From Enterovibrio coralii (GTDB lineage: Bacteria; Pseudomonadota; Gammaproteobacteria; Enterobacterales; Vibrionaceae), in the NCBI RefSeq assembly GCF_001559595.1, contig NZ_LNTY01000015.1, positions 1 through 59,969 of the forward strand: a stretch of DNA of 59,969 nt, written 5' to 3'. The translations under genes were made by a program, and so were the position numbers. The notes under the pieces are model-generated. The model searched no databases. It saw only the letters and a list, made by a program, of their open reading frames with translations, and was not told where the DNA came from. This document shows, in pieces, positions 1-9,384 of the stretch. The stretch's first letter is position 1. Each line of letters starts with the position of its first letter.

Positions 1-3000
1 GCCATCAGTGCCGCCATCAGTGCCGCCATCGGTGTCCGCATTCACAAATGCGACATCTGCGATCTGGAAGCTGCCGTTTTCGGTCAGTACTACTGCGAAG
101 GTTGTAAGGTCTGCAAAGTCAGGCAATGGAATTTCCATTTGTACCCAACCACCCGTCAACGCGGTTCCATCTGTCAGTGCGTAGTCATTCGCTTCTTCTC
201 CATCCGTGACATCTTGGATAGAAACACGAACTTGAGCAACATCTGTCAGTAGTTTAAAGCGAGCGTGAGTGTAAGACGTGGCATCAATTGGATTCAAGGT
301 GCTAGACCAAGCCAATGCGCCCCAACCATCAGTCACTGTCAACTCAAGTACTGGGTCGTAAACATCGCTGTCAGCGTCACCTAGACCCGCGCCGTTCCAA
401 ACTTGTACATCATCAAACACAAGGTTAGTGTCCTGACCTGTGTACATGATGTAGCCAGTTTCCGGCGCTGTAGAACCACCGTCTTTGTTAACGTAAGCAA
501 CGTCTGCAATGTCTAACGTACCGTTTTGACCCAGTACCATTGCAAAGACTGTCATGTCTGTGAACGAAGGTAATGGCACTTCCATTTGCACCCAGCCGTC
601 AGTCAGGGTTGTGCCCAATGACAATGCATAGTCATTCGCAACTTCATCCTGTGAGAGGCTTTGGATAGACAAACGGATCTGGCTTGCGTCAGTGCGTACT
701 TTGAATTGCGCATGTGTGTAAGACGAGATATCAATTGGATTCGACGTACTCGCCCATGCTGCTGCGCCCCAACCCTCTGAAACTGTTAGTCTCAAAACAG
801 GGTCGTACAGATCGTTATCCACTTCCGCGAGATTCGCATTGTTCCAGACTTGAATGTCTTCAAAAACAATGTTGGTCTGCTGGCCAGTGTAAAGCACATA
901 ACCGATTTCAGGTGCAGAGCCGTCTCCGCCATTGCTGTCATTATTCACAAAAGCAATATCGGCGATCTGCAGTGTTCCATTTTCTCCGAGGGTCAGTGCG
1001 AACGTCTTCAGATCTGTGTATGAAGGAACTGGAACACTCATTTGAACCCATCCGTTATCAAGTGATGAACCTGATGACAGTTGATATGGGTTTGCAGTGG
1101 TTTCATCTGCTTGGTTGATGAAGGTAACTTCAACACTTGCCGCAGACGTTTTTACTTTGAACTCAGCGTGAGTATATGGCGTCAGATCAACTTGTGTCGT
1201 ATTGAACAACCAAGCTGCTGAGCCCCAACCACCTGTTACGGTTAGTTCTTGAACTGGCGAGTAAGTGCTGTCATTTCCAGCACCGATAGTCGCGCCCTGT
1301 CCATCCTGCGACCAAACTTGAATGTCATCGAAGCTATGGACAGTGTCTCGACCGGTAAACATCACATAACCAGTGCCAGACGTATCAGAACCCGTTTCGT
1401 AAGGAATAGCGTGAATCGCATCAATGACGTTTTGCTCAACACCACCATTTGACTTAACGATCTGGTTGCCACCACGAGTGATGCCATCGAATGCACCCGC
1501 ATCAACAAGATCCCAGATGGCATATTTCGCATTACCATCAATGTCGATCAAGCCAAAGTGCTTCTCAGGATCTTCTGTGTTGTCAGGGCCACCTTTCCAA
1601 GGTTCATCAAATGCTTGGAAGAAGAACACAGATGCGCCGTAGTCAATCGCCCATTGAGTCATTGCATCAAAATATTGCTTCTGCTTGTACTCATCTGCAG
1701 CACCCGTTCCGCCAGCGCCGAAACCAGTGTTCGACACTGTCGACCAACCCGTTTCACCGATGTGGATTTGTTTGGTGCTATCCACAGCCATAACACTGTC
1801 TTTGACAGTATCAATCTGCGTCAGTGCTTTGTTGAACGCGCGCTCCATCGCTTTATCAGCTTGTTCTTGACGAGTAAGAGATTGCTCGGCCTCAGGAACT
1901 GGCCAGAAATCACTATCATGGAACGTGTCATGGAACGGATAAACATGCACAGACACATAGTCAACCGCTTGAATCAGCGCTTTGATGTCAGCTTCATGTG
2001 CTTGGTAGTAACCATTGTTGATTGACCACACCGCCCAGTTTTCTGAGCTGGTAATCCAGATGTTCTCATTAATCGTGCCGTTAGCTTTAAGTGCTTGTAG
2101 CTCATTAACGCGATTCAGGATAATACGTGGTTCAACACGGTAGCTCGTTGCCCACTCAACCATTGCCTCATTACCAACGGCAATGACTTTGATGATGTTT
2201 GGATATGTCTGAGCAAGCTCTACCGCTTTATCCATCTCATCTTGGTTGTTAGGGCTTTCTTGCGAACTGTCTATTTCAATATCAGAGAATGCGTTCAGTG
2301 CTGAGATCCAAACACCCAACATCACATTCATTTCGAAGCTTGAGTCTTCCTGTTGAAGTTCGCTAATCGCTTGAAGTAAGCGCTCGGTATCAACAAAATC
2401 CTGCGTGTTGTATGTGCGGAGCATACGAACACCCGCCGCATGCATAATCTTCAGGTCTTCTTTGACCTCAGCAATGCTAGGCGCGTTTTCGTTCGAACGC
2501 ACATTCGTACGGAAAGCACCGTAGGAAATGGCTGGCAGTTCAGCTGTCCCTAGTACAGGCTGACCTGGTGCATCGCCACCTGTCACGCTTGAAACTGGGA
2601 AGTTACCTGTTGCCGCTGGTTGTGGTGCAATTTCAGGTGCTACTGAGTAGTCAGTGCTGCTACCGCCATCGCCACCATCAGTACCGCCATCGCCACCATC
2701 AGTGCCGCCGTCGCCACCATCAGTACCGCCATCGCCACCATCAGTGCCGCCGTCGCCACCATCCGTATCGTTGGTCACCAATGCAACATCAGCGATTTGA
2801 AGCGTACCATCTTCACCCAGAACAACTGCAAAAATCGTCATGTCTGTAAATGATGGTACCGGTACTTCCATTTGCACCCAGCCATCAGACAGGGCAGTAC
2901 CCGTTGACAGTTGGTAATCGTTCGCATCTTCCGGCTGTGTCTGACTGCTGACAGCAACACGTACCTGAGACGCATCCGTCTTCACTTTAAATTGAGCGTG

Positions 3001-5430
3001 CGTGTAAGCAGAGATATCGATTGGATTAGTTTCCGCGTTCCAACCAAATGCACCCCAACCATTCGTTACCGTCAGCTCAAGAACAGGATCGTATGTTCCA
3101 CCGTTAATGGTGTTGATAGACGCACCATTCCAAGCTTGCAGCTCATCGAAAGTGACTGTTGGTTCTTGGTCGGTGTAGACGATATAACCCGTACCTGAAG
3201 AGTCTGAGCCGCCGTCGCCACCATCAGTACCGCCATCGGTGTCCTTGTTTACCAACGCAACATCAGCGATTTGAAGCGTACCGTTTTCAAGCAGAACAAC
3301 TGCAAAAATCGTCATGTCTGTAAATGCCGGTACAGGCACTTCCATTTGCACCCATCCATCAGACAGGGAAGTACCCGTTGACAGTTGGTAGTCGTTCGCA
3401 TCTTCCGGTTGAGTTTGGCTGCTAATAGCGACACGTACCTGAGATGCTGCAGTCTTCACTTTAAACTGCGCGTGCGTGTAAGCAGAGATATCGATTGGAT
3501 TCGCTTCCGCGTTCCATCCAAATGCACCCCAACCATTCGTCACTGTCAACTCAAGAACAGGATCGTATGTTCCACCGTTAATGGTGTTGATAGACGCACC
3601 ATTCCAAGCTTGCAGCTCATCGAAAGTGACTGTTGGCTCTTGGTCGGTATAGACGATATAACCCGTACCTGAAGAGTCTGAGCCGCCGTCACCACCATCA
3701 GTACCGCCATCGGAATCATTGTTCACCAACACAATATCTGCAATTTGAAGCGTACCGTTCTCACTCAGAACGACTGCAAAAATCGTCATATCTGTAAATG
3801 CAGGAACCGGAACTTCCATTTGCACCCAGCCATCAGACAGGGCAGTACCTGTTGACAGTTGGTAGTCGTTCGCATCTTCCGGTTGAGTCGCACTGCTGAT
3901 AGCGACACGTACCTGAGATGCTGCTGTTTTCACTTTAAATTGTGCATGCGTGTAAGCAGAGATATCAATTGGATTCGCTTCCGCATTCCAACCAAAAGCA
4001 CCCCAACCTTCAGTGACTGTCAATTCAAGAATTGGATCATAAATTCCACCGTTGATGGTGTTGATAGACGCACCATTCCAAGCTTGTAGCTCATCGAAAC
4101 TGACATTGGCTTCTTGCTCAGTGTGGAGAATATAACCAGAACCTGTTGTGTTTGAGCCGCCATCGCTACCATCAGTACCGCCGTCGCCACCATCAGTGCC
4201 GCCGTCACCACCATCAGTACCGCCATCGCCACCGTCTGTGCCGCCATCGGTTTCGTTAGTTACCAATGCAACATCAGCGATTTGAAGCGTGCCGTTTTCA
4301 CCTAGAACCACGGCAAAAATCGACATATCTGTAAATTCAGGAACAGGCACTTCCATTTGCACCCATCCATCAGACAGGGCAGTGCCCGTTGACAGTTGGT
4401 AGTTGTTCGCATCTTCCGGTTGAGTCGCGCTGCTGATAGCGACGCGTACTTCAGACGCAGCTGTCTTAACCTTAAATTGCGCGTGAGTATAAGATGAAAT
4501 ATCAATTGGATTTCCTTCAGCATTCCAGCCAAAAGCACCCCATCCATCTGTCACTGTCAATTCAAGAACCGGATCGTAAGTTCCACCGTTGATTGTCCTG
4601 ATAGAAGAGCCATTCCAAGCTTGCAGTTCATCGAAAGTCACATTTGCTTGTTGGCCAGTGTAGAGGATATAGCCAGTACCAGAAGAGTTTGGTCCCCCAC
4701 CAGTGTTGCCATCATCTGGCAAATCAGAGCCAATTTCACCATCGGTGTTGGTGCTGAAAAATACGTTGCGGAATTCGATAATGCCGCCATCGTCCTGGCT
4801 GCCTTGCACATACAATGGCGAAGTGATGTCACTGAAATCGAGAATGTTGTCGCCTACCAGCTCACTGATAGGGATCTGGAACGATTTCCATTCAGTCGAG
4901 ATGGTACGACCGCCACCATTGAGAGACGTACTACCGCTGTTTGTTGAGGCTCCAGCATTGAAAGCAACACCGTTGCTGCTAGTAGGACGCTCATTATTCT
5001 CGTTGCCGGGAATCCCTCTTTCTCGGCCAGATTGAAACCCGATAGTGACAGGCGTTGTTACCGTGCCTTTCACATCAAAGTTCATGTAACCATTTTCGAA
5101 ACCTGACAGATTGAGCGAATTAGCTCTGTCGCCATCAGTCACAACGCCAGCACCCCAACCCCATGGTGCGCTAGTCCCTGCAGTGGGAGGTGTTGTAACC
5201 GTGTAAGTTTGTGTTTTTGGAATAGTAGCGGAATACGCTGTCAGCTCAGTACCATTTTGCCAGCCTATTGCTTGGAGGCCAGTACGCAACTGGCCTTCAT
5301 GGTATACTGTTGCAACCTTATCACCCGTCGGCGTATCCGAAACAGACTTCCCGCCCGCTTCGTCGCCTCCTCCACATCCGCTCAACGCTACTGAAGCCAT
5401 CAGCAGCAGTTTTGCAAATAGATTCTTCAT
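1..5430 (-). CDS. Giant GH17 beta-1,3-glucanase lipoprotein with seven repeated putative CBMs (3' end outside window)
   Basis: An uninterrupted reverse frame runs from the ATG at 5430 to the left edge, about 1,810 residues without a stop. The N-terminus is a lipoprotein signal with lipobox ALSGC. A first domain (about residues 50-240) looks like a beta-sandwich carbohydrate-binding domain. Then come four copies of a module of about 140 residues, a GH17 catalytic domain, and three more copies, joined by Gly-Asp-Thr linkers. GH17 is supported by VGNEAM (acid/base Glu1088) and IHIGETGW (nucleophile Glu1226), 138 residues apart as is usual in the family. The enzyme probably cleaves beta-1,3-glucan such as laminarin at the cell surface. 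Its neighbours, a LamB-type porin and a GH16 lipoprotein, fit this. The frame still encodes a linker at base 1, so more modules or an anchor may follow outside the window. Confidence 0.9.
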   Translation of the reverse strand, partial: MKNLFAKLLLMASVALSGCGGGDEAGGKSVSDTPTGDKVATVYHEGQLRTGLQAIGWQNGTELTAYSATIPKTQTYTVTTPPTAGTSAPWGWGAGVVTDGDRANSLNLSGFENGYMNFDVKGTVTTPVTIGFQSGRERGIPGNENNERPTSSNGVAFNAGASTNSGSTSLNGGGRTISTEWKSFQIPISELVGDNILDFSDITSPLYVQGSQDDGGIIEFRNVFFSTNTDGEIGSDLPDDGNTGGGPNSSGTGYILYTGQQANVTFDELQAWNGSSIRTINGGTYDPVLELTVTDGWGAFGWNAEGNPIDISSYTHAQFKVKTAASEVRVAISSATQPEDANNYQLSTGTALSDGWVQMEVPVPEFTDMSIFAVVLGENGTLQIADVALVTNETDGGTDGGDGGTDGGDGGTDGGDGGTDGSDGGSNTTGSGYILHTEQEANVSFDELQAWNGASINTINGGIYDPILELTVTEGWGAFGWNAEANPIDISAYTHAQFKVKTAASQVRVAISSATQPEDANDYQLSTGTALSDGWVQMEVPVPAFTDMTIFAVVLSENGTLQIADIVLVNNDSDGGTDGGDGGSDSSGTGYIVYTDQEPTVTFDELQAWNGASINTINGGTYDPVLELTVTNGWGAFGWNAEANPIDISAYTHAQFKVKTAASQVRVAISSQTQPEDANDYQLSTGTSLSDGWVQMEVPVPAFTDMTIFAVVLLENGTLQIADVALVNKDTDGGTDGGDGGSDSSGTGYIVYTDQEPTVTFDELQAWNGASINTINGGTYDPVLELTVTNGWGAFGWNAETNPIDISAYTHAQFKVKTDASQVRVAVSSQTQPEDANDYQLSTGTALSDGWVQMEVPVPSFTDMTIFAVVLGEDGTLQIADVALVTNDTDGGDGGTDGGDGGTDGGDGGTDGGDGGTDGGDGGSSTDYSVAPEIAPQPAATGNFPVSSVTGGDAPGQPVLGTAELPAISYGAFRTNVRSNENAPSIAEVKEDLKIMHAAGVRMLRTYNTQDFVDTERLLQAISELQQEDSSFEMNVMLGVWISALNAFSDIEIDSSQESPNNQDEMDKAVELAQTYPNIIKVIAVGNEAMVEWATSYRVEPRIILNRVNELQALKANGTINENIWITSSENWAVWSINNGYYQAHEADIKALIQAVDYVSVHVYPFHDTFHDSDFWPVPEAEQSLTRQEQADKAMERAFNKALTQIDTVKDSVMAVDSTKQIHIGETGWSTVSNTGFGAGGTGAADEYKQKQYFDAMTQWAIDYGASVFFFQAFDEPWKGGPDNTEDPEKHFGLIDIDGNAKYAIWDLVDAGAFDGITRGGNQIVKSNGGVEQNVIDAIHAIPYETGSDTSGTGYVMFTGRDTVHSFDDIQVWSQDGQGATIGAGNDSTYSPVQELTVTGGWGSAAWLFNTTQVDLTPYTHAEFKVKTSAASVEVTFINQADETTANPYQLSSGSSLDNGWVQMSVPVPSYTDLKTFALTLGENGTLQIADIAFVNNDSNGGDGSAPEIGYVLYTGQQTNIVFEDIQVWNNANLAEVDNDLYDPVLRLTVSEGWGAAAWASTSNPIDISSYTHAQFKVRTDASQIRLSIQSLSQDEVANDYALSLGTTLTDGWVQMEVPLPSFTDMTVFAMVLGQNGTLDIADVAYVNKDGGSTAPETGYIMYTGQDTNLVFDDVQVWNGAGLGDADSDVYDPVLELTVTDGWGALAWSSTLNPIDATSYTHARFKLLTDVAQVRVSIQDVTDGEEANDYALTDGTALTGGWVQMEIPLPDFADLTTFAVVLTENGSFQIADVAFVNADTDGGTDGGTDG
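32..458 (-). repeat. Putative carbohydrate-binding module copy 7
   Basis: Last copy visible in the GH17 protein. It begins GYIMYTGQD and ends near FQIADVAFVN, followed by a Gly-Thr-Asp linker that reaches the left edge. It shares the pattern DPVLELTVTDGWGA, SYTHARFK, GGWVQMEIPLP and FAVVLTENG with the other copies. It is more diverged than copies 1-4. Confidence 0.8.
495..905 (-). repeat. Putative carbohydrate-binding module copy 6
   Basis: Copy beginning GYVLYTGQQ and ending near LDIADVAYVNK. It carries the conserved pattern DPVLRLTVSEGWGA, SYTHAQFKVRT and DGWVQMEVPLP. A very short linker joins it to copy 7. Confidence 0.8.
945..1372 (-). repeat. Putative carbohydrate-binding module copy 5
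   Basis: First copy after the GH17 domain. It begins GYVMFTGRD and ends near LQIADIAFVNN, and has SPVQELTVTGGWGS, YTHAEFKVKT and NGWVQMSVPVP. It is the most diverged of the seven copies. Confidence 0.8.
1405..2560 (-). other. GH17 catalytic domain
   Basis: The segment starts near AISYGAFRTNVRSNENAPS and has a TIM-barrel-like order of motifs: MLRTYNTQDF, VIAVGNEAMVEWA (acid/base Glu), VDYVSVHVYPF, IHIGETGWS (nucleophile Glu) and VFFFQAFDEPWKGG. These match glycoside hydrolase family 17 beta-1,3-glucanases. It lies between modules 4 and 5. Confidence 0.9.
2655..2771 (-). repeat. Gly/Asp/Thr linker before the GH17 domain
   Basis: A tandem repeat coding GGDGGTD units, seen as repeated gccaccatcagt/gccgccgtc on the plus strand. 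It is a flexible acidic spacer between module 4 and the catalytic domain. Similar linkers lie at 4149-4255 and at the left edge. Its copy number may vary or be mis-assembled. Confidence 0.85.
2772..3188 (-). repeat. Putative carbohydrate-binding module copy 4
   Basis: Begins GYIVYTDQEP and ends near LQIADVALVTND. It is nearly identical in protein to copy 3 and very similar in DNA, indicating recent duplication or gene conversion. Confidence 0.85.
3240..3663 (-). repeat. Putative carbohydrate-binding module copy 3
   Basis: Begins GYIVYTDQEP and ends near LQIADVALVNKD. It includes TFDELQAWNGASINTINGG, DPVLELTVTNGWGAFGWN and YTHAQFKVKT. It is nearly identical to copy 4. Confidence 0.85.
3719..4139 (-). 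repeat. Putative carbohydrate-binding module copy 2
   Basis: Begins GYILHTEQEA and ends near LQIADIVLVNND. It shares the FDELQAWNGASINTINGG core with copies 3 and 4. Confidence 0.85.
4149..4255 (-). repeat. Gly/Asp/Thr linker between modules 1 and 2
   Basis: A tandem GGDGGTDGG-type coding repeat of the same kind as the linker before the GH17 domain. It is open in the main frame. Confidence 0.85.
4256..4678 (-). repeat. Putative carbohydrate-binding module copy 1
   Basis: First copy after the N-terminal domain. It begins GYILYTGQQANVTFDELQ and ends near LQIADVALVTNE. It defines the consensus for the other six copies. Confidence 0.85.
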
Positions 5431-5548
5431 AATGTCATCCGTTTTTCTAAATCCTTCGGTAACTCCGCGACAACGCAGTGCCGCTAGAATCAAGTACTCC
5501 CCAATCGAAGGGAGAAACGTGTTTGGGTTTAAGGTGTCTTCACAAAAA

Positions 5549-5560
5549 GAAAGCGCTTTC
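5549..5560. promoter_or_regulatory. LacI-family operator-like palindrome upstream of the GH17 gene
   Basis: Perfect 12-bp palindrome GAAAGCGCTTTC, 119 bp upstream of the GH17 start. LacI-type regulators of sugar genes bind palindromes of this form with a central CG. An identical copy lies upstream of the divergent porin. The regulator gene is not next to it. Confidence 0.7.
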
Positions 5561-6052
5561 TACACAGTTTCAAAAAATGGCCGATGCCTCGGCTCAATCG
5601 TCGAGCATTAGAGCTCGCGTGACTTGTAAAGATATTGTTAATGAGCAAGAACAAACAAGATGGAACCTGTCTCATTTGGAAGAATGACGAGATCTGGCAC
5701 ACAGAGATTTGCAAACAATGTAACTGGTCTTATATATGAACCTTTAAATCCACTTGAGAAACAGGTGATCAAGTCACATTCAAAATCATCAGAAAAGAGG
5801 GAAAAGATGCTGCGAAAACTTGAAAAGGTTGCAAACTGTGTAACAAAGTTAGAGGTGATATATTGCAGCCGAAAGACTGCGTAAAGCTTTTAGAATAATT
5901 AGTGGGTTTAAATGGCAGGACGCTGCTCTATGCAAAGCAAGCGACCTTCCAAAACCAAAAATGCAATCAAACTCGTCACTTAGGTCGTTTTTGCCTTTTG
6001 GGTGTCAGGCAACACACAACCTAGACCTCGAGTATTTTTTTAAATGTCACAA

Positions 6053-6064
6053 GAAAGCGCTTTC
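6053..6064. promoter_or_regulatory. LacI-family operator-like palindrome upstream of the porin gene
   Basis: Second GAAAGCGCTTTC, 36 bp upstream of the porin ATG. That position would overlap the transcription start or early leader and suits repression. It is identical to the site at 5549-5560. Confidence 0.7.
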
Positions 6065-6100
6065 ACGAGTGGGAACCTCAAACTTCTTCATGGAGTGAAA

Positions 6101-7506
6101 ATGAAAAAGTCTACATTAGCGATGGCTGTGTTGTGCGGTAGCACCGCGATGACAGGTGTACCGATTGCCAACGCAGACGTGCTCGACACATTGGAGTTCG
6201 AGTTTCATGGCTATTTCAGAGCTGGCTATTTTGTAAGCAAGGAGAACGATTACAAAAAAGCGACATTGGTGGTCAAAAGGAACAACTCGGGCGATTAGGA
6301 CTTGAGTCTGATAACGACGGTAATCTAATTTTCATCACTCGCGCCAATATTTCTGAGGAACAGCAACTCAGTATTCATGTTGGTATTGGTGATACAGAAT
6401 TTGACGACTTGGTAGGTTTCGTCGAAATGGATGGTGTTTTGCCGACAGGCAAACTGTGGGGCGGTAAACGGAAAATCGGTGAAGAGAATTACATCTTCAT
6501 GACTGACTTCTTTTATACCGACCTTGAAGGCTATGGGGCCGGTATTCAGGACTACGAAATTGGTGACGCATTTCTTGATGTCGCATACATCTTCAGTGAG
6601 CGTAACATCAGTGACAGCAACGACTCCTATGATGATTTTATCACCAACGCATCAACCCAATCTTCAGTGATCAGCGCACAAAACACGCGTTTAGTACCTG
6701 AAAACCAACGTGCCTATGTCAATGACAACCAAAACAACCCAATGCACACGTTTCATGTTTCCTATACGTTGGGTGCGTTGACATTGCAAGGTAACTACAA
6801 ATACCTCCCTGACAACTTTGACCTCGCAGGTAAAGAGTGGGCGGAATACGGTTACGACGCCACTGCCATTTATCACATGCTGGACTTCTTTGGCCTGAAG
6901 GGTAATGCCTTCTCTTACGCCATTTTGCAAGCGGGTGAAGGTCTAGGTTCAGGTAACCTTCTTGGCGGCACAATCACTGATTACGCTGCGCTACGTCCAG
7001 GTTCACTGACCCAAGGCTACAAGGTTAATGACGATAATTACGGCCCTATCTTTGGCGACCCGTACTACCTGATCACTCATCGTGAAGAAGATGCAAAATC
7101 TGTCCGCGCCCTTTTGTGGGGTGGTTACACCATGGATAACGGCATTGGTTTCTTCCCATCAGTGCAAGCGCAATACAACGACGAAGGCACTAACGATGAA
7201 GGTGATGATGCAGGATACAACTATTGGGTATCTGTCATGATGCGCAATATTTTCCCGGTCAAAGACAACTTCATTGTTCAGACGGAAGTGGGTTACTACG
7301 AAAACGTACAAAACGGCGGTCACTGGCACCAGTCGAAATTTACTGTGGCACCGACTTACGTTTTGTCTGATGGCCTATCCACCGCTGAAATCCGATTCAC
7401 GGCAACTTACTTGCCGCTGTCTTGGACAACAGGTGAAGAAGGTAATAACCGCATTCCGCTCAAGGACGACATCGTCTTTGGTATTCAGGCTGATGCTTAC
7501 TGGTAA
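6101..7506 (+). CDS. LamB-type (maltoporin family) outer-membrane porin, frameshifted near 6266
   Basis: The ATG at 6101 follows a GGAGTG ribosome site. It starts a signal peptide (MKKSTLAMAVLCGS...ANA) and then FEFHGYFRAG, the typical maltoporin N-terminus. The frame breaks near 6266 (acattggt). One restored base, giving TTTGGTGGTCAAAAG, continues as FGGQKEQLGRLGLESDNDGN and runs through an aromatic, beta-barrel-like protein to the end PLKDDIVFGIQADAYW. Total length is about 468 residues, normal for LamB-like porins. It probably admits laminari-oligosaccharides released by the flanking glucanases. The deletion shortens a T run and looks like a sequencing error; a true pseudogene is the alternative. 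Confidence 0.85.
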
Positions 7507-7601
7507 GAGGTAAAGGAGCGAAGTTGCTCCCTACTTCTATGCTTTGAATAAACAAAAACAATGCAGAAAAGCCAGAAACACCAGGATGTAAGGATACGAC
7601 A

Positions 7602-9167
7602 ATGAACAATTTCCCTTATCGACGAGCGATCGTAACCACAGCGATTGTGGGAGCTCTCGTCGGCTGTGAATCAAAAAACTACGCGCCCGTAAGCCAAGGG
7701 CCAGATACCAGTGCAGACATCGTCAGGCCAGACTCGTCTTGGACACTGGTATGGAACGATGAATTCAGTGGCGATGCCATTGACAAGAGTAAATGGAGCC
7801 ACGAAGTAAACTGTTACGGTGGTGGTAACAACGAGCGTCAATGCTACACCAAGCGTAAAGTGAACTCGTTTGTTGAAGACGGCAAGCTTCATATCGTTGC
7901 CCGCGACTACCAGTTCACTGGCCCATCAGACCCAGAGGGTAAGAGCCGTCATAAAGCGACACTGCCATTCACTTCTGCGCGTCTGCGCACCATGAACAAA
8001 GGCGATTGGAAATACGGTCGCTTTGAAGTGCGTGCGAAACTGCCATTTGGTCAAGGCACTTGGCCTGCGATTTGGATGCTTCCGACAGACTATGTCTACG
8101 GTGGTTGGGCTGCTTCGGGTGAAATCGATATCGTCGAGGCTGTTAACCTTAAAGCACCAACAGATGAACTGGGTGCGGAGCCGGGTAAGGAAGAAGCACG
8201 TATTCACGGTACCATTCACTATGGTCGTGGTTGGCCAGATAACGTCAGCACTGCGGCTGAATACCACTTACCTGACGACGTAAACCCAGCAGATGGCTTC
8301 CACACTTATTCGATTGAGTGGGAAGAAGGTGAAATGCGTTGGTACATAGATGATATTCACTATGCCACGCAACGTTCAGACGGTTGGTATAGCCAGTACA
8401 AAGAAGGCGGCAAATGGGTTACTGGCCCAAATGATGCACCATTCAATCAACGCTTCCACATGATCTTGAACCTCGCGATTGGTGGTTCTTGGGCTTCAAA
8501 CGCGAATGAAGGCGGAATCGATCCTGATATCTTCCCGCAAACCATGGAAGTTGATTACGTTCGTGTGTACGAGTGTTCCAAAGATCCCGTCACTGGCAAG
8601 GGCTGTGCGACCGTTTCAGACGACGCGCAATTCGTTGCGGGCACGCCGGCTCCTGAAATCATTATTCCGGGTCCAGACTACGCAACCGGTCCAGTGTTCA
8701 CACTGTATGAAGACAGCTTAGACAAGCACCTTCGTTCAAAAGAATACGATCCACAGTTCAAGGTCTACACCGAAACCAAACAAGTTGACGGGCGCGGCAA
8801 CGTGCTTGCCATCAAGAAAACAGGCGATACAGGTAACTTCTACTTCGAGACCCCAGAAGTCAACATGGGCGAATGGATGAGCGGCGGTGACCTAGTGTTT
8901 GACCTGCTTGTTGAGGAAAGTGCGCCAAATGCTGGCTTGATGGTCAAGATGGACAGTGGCTGGCCTAACACCAGTGACATTGATGTTGCTCTACCGCCAA
9001 AAGGCCAATGGAAACAGGTACGTATCAACGTGGCTGATTTGATTGAGAACGGCAACCGATTCGCACCAGGCGCGAAAGCCAACATCGAAAGCATCAAAAA
9101 CATCTTCGTTATCGAACCTACAGGCCCAATGGTACTGAACATCGACAACGTAAGATTTGAGAAGTAA
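7602..9167 (+). CDS. GH16 family endo-beta-1,3-glucanase (laminarinase) lipoprotein
   Basis: A 521-residue protein with a lipoprotein signal (GALVGC), preceded by an AAGGAT ribosome site. The GH16 domain spans about residues 45-325, with FGQGTWPAIWMLPTDY and the catalytic motif EIDIVE (nucleophile Glu174, Asp176, acid/base Glu179). The beta-bulge form EIDIVE is typical of laminarinases. A C-terminal beta-sandwich-like domain (about 360-521, ending MVLNIDNVRFEK) is probably a carbohydrate-binding domain and differs from the repeats in the GH17 protein. The gene lies 95 bp after the porin and is probably co-transcribed with it. It would cut beta-1,3-glucan at the outer membrane. Confidence 0.93.
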   Translation: MNNFPYRRAIVTTAIVGALVGCESKNYAPVSQGPDTSADIVRPDSSWTLVWNDEFSGDAIDKSKWSHEVNCYGGGNNERQCYTKRKVNSFVEDGKLHIVARDYQFTGPSDPEGKSRHKATLPFTSARLRTMNKGDWKYGRFEVRAKLPFGQGTWPAIWMLPTDYVYGGWAASGEIDIVEAVNLKAPTDELGAEPGKEEARIHGTIHYGRGWPDNVSTAAEYHLPDDVNPADGFHTYSIEWEEGEMRWYIDDIHYATQRSDGWYSQYKEGGKWVTGPNDAPFNQRFHMILNLAIGGSWASNANEGGIDPDIFPQTMEVDYVRVYECSKDPVTGKGCATVSDDAQFVAGTPAPEIIIPGPDYATGPVFTLYEDSLDKHLRSKEYDPQFKVYTETKQVDGRGNVLAIKKTGDTGNFYFETPEVNMGEWMSGGDLVFDLLVEESAPNAGLMVKMDSGWPNTSDIDVALPPKGQWKQVRINVADLIENGNRFAPGAKANIESIKNIFVIEPTGPMVLNIDNVRFEK

Positions 9168-9196
9168 TCCCCTCTCGCAATGTTGCGAACGTAAGT

Positions 9197-9226
9197 AAAG
9201 AAGAGGCGTTTGCCTCTTCTTTTTTT
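9197..9226 (+). terminator. Rho-independent terminator after the GH16 gene
   Basis: Perfect stem AAAGAAGAGGC / GCCTCTTCTTT with loop GTTT, followed by T residues. It ends the porin-GH16 unit. Confidence 0.9.
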
Positions 9227-9384
9227 CGTTCTGCATCGGATATTACTTAGACAATCCACACGAATCGTTGATCAGAAATGGCATTTGAACGCCTTTACCT
9301 ATGATTAATACTGGAAATCCCTTGTGAGTGGTTGATAAAATCGCTGCCACTTCAACAATCGTAAATCAAAGAGAGTGATTCCCC

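Larger units (their letters stand above)
5431..6100. other. Divergent promoter region of the glucan locus
   Basis: This 670-bp gap between the GH17 gene and the porin holds two GAAAGCGCTTTC palindromes and a pair of similar 17-mers (5708-5724 and 5828-5844). Short open frames here have no ribosome site or protein-like character, and I call no gene. Confidence 0.6.

Noticed and set aside
714..5035. Many plus-strand open frames and short minus-strand frames in the first 5 kb
   Set aside because: They are alternative frames of the GH17 gene. Linker repeats give long open frames of low complexity on both strands, with no ribosome sites.
5478..5884. Short plus-strand open frames in the divergent promoter region
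   Set aside because: No ribosome site, no recognisable protein character, and they cross the predicted operators.
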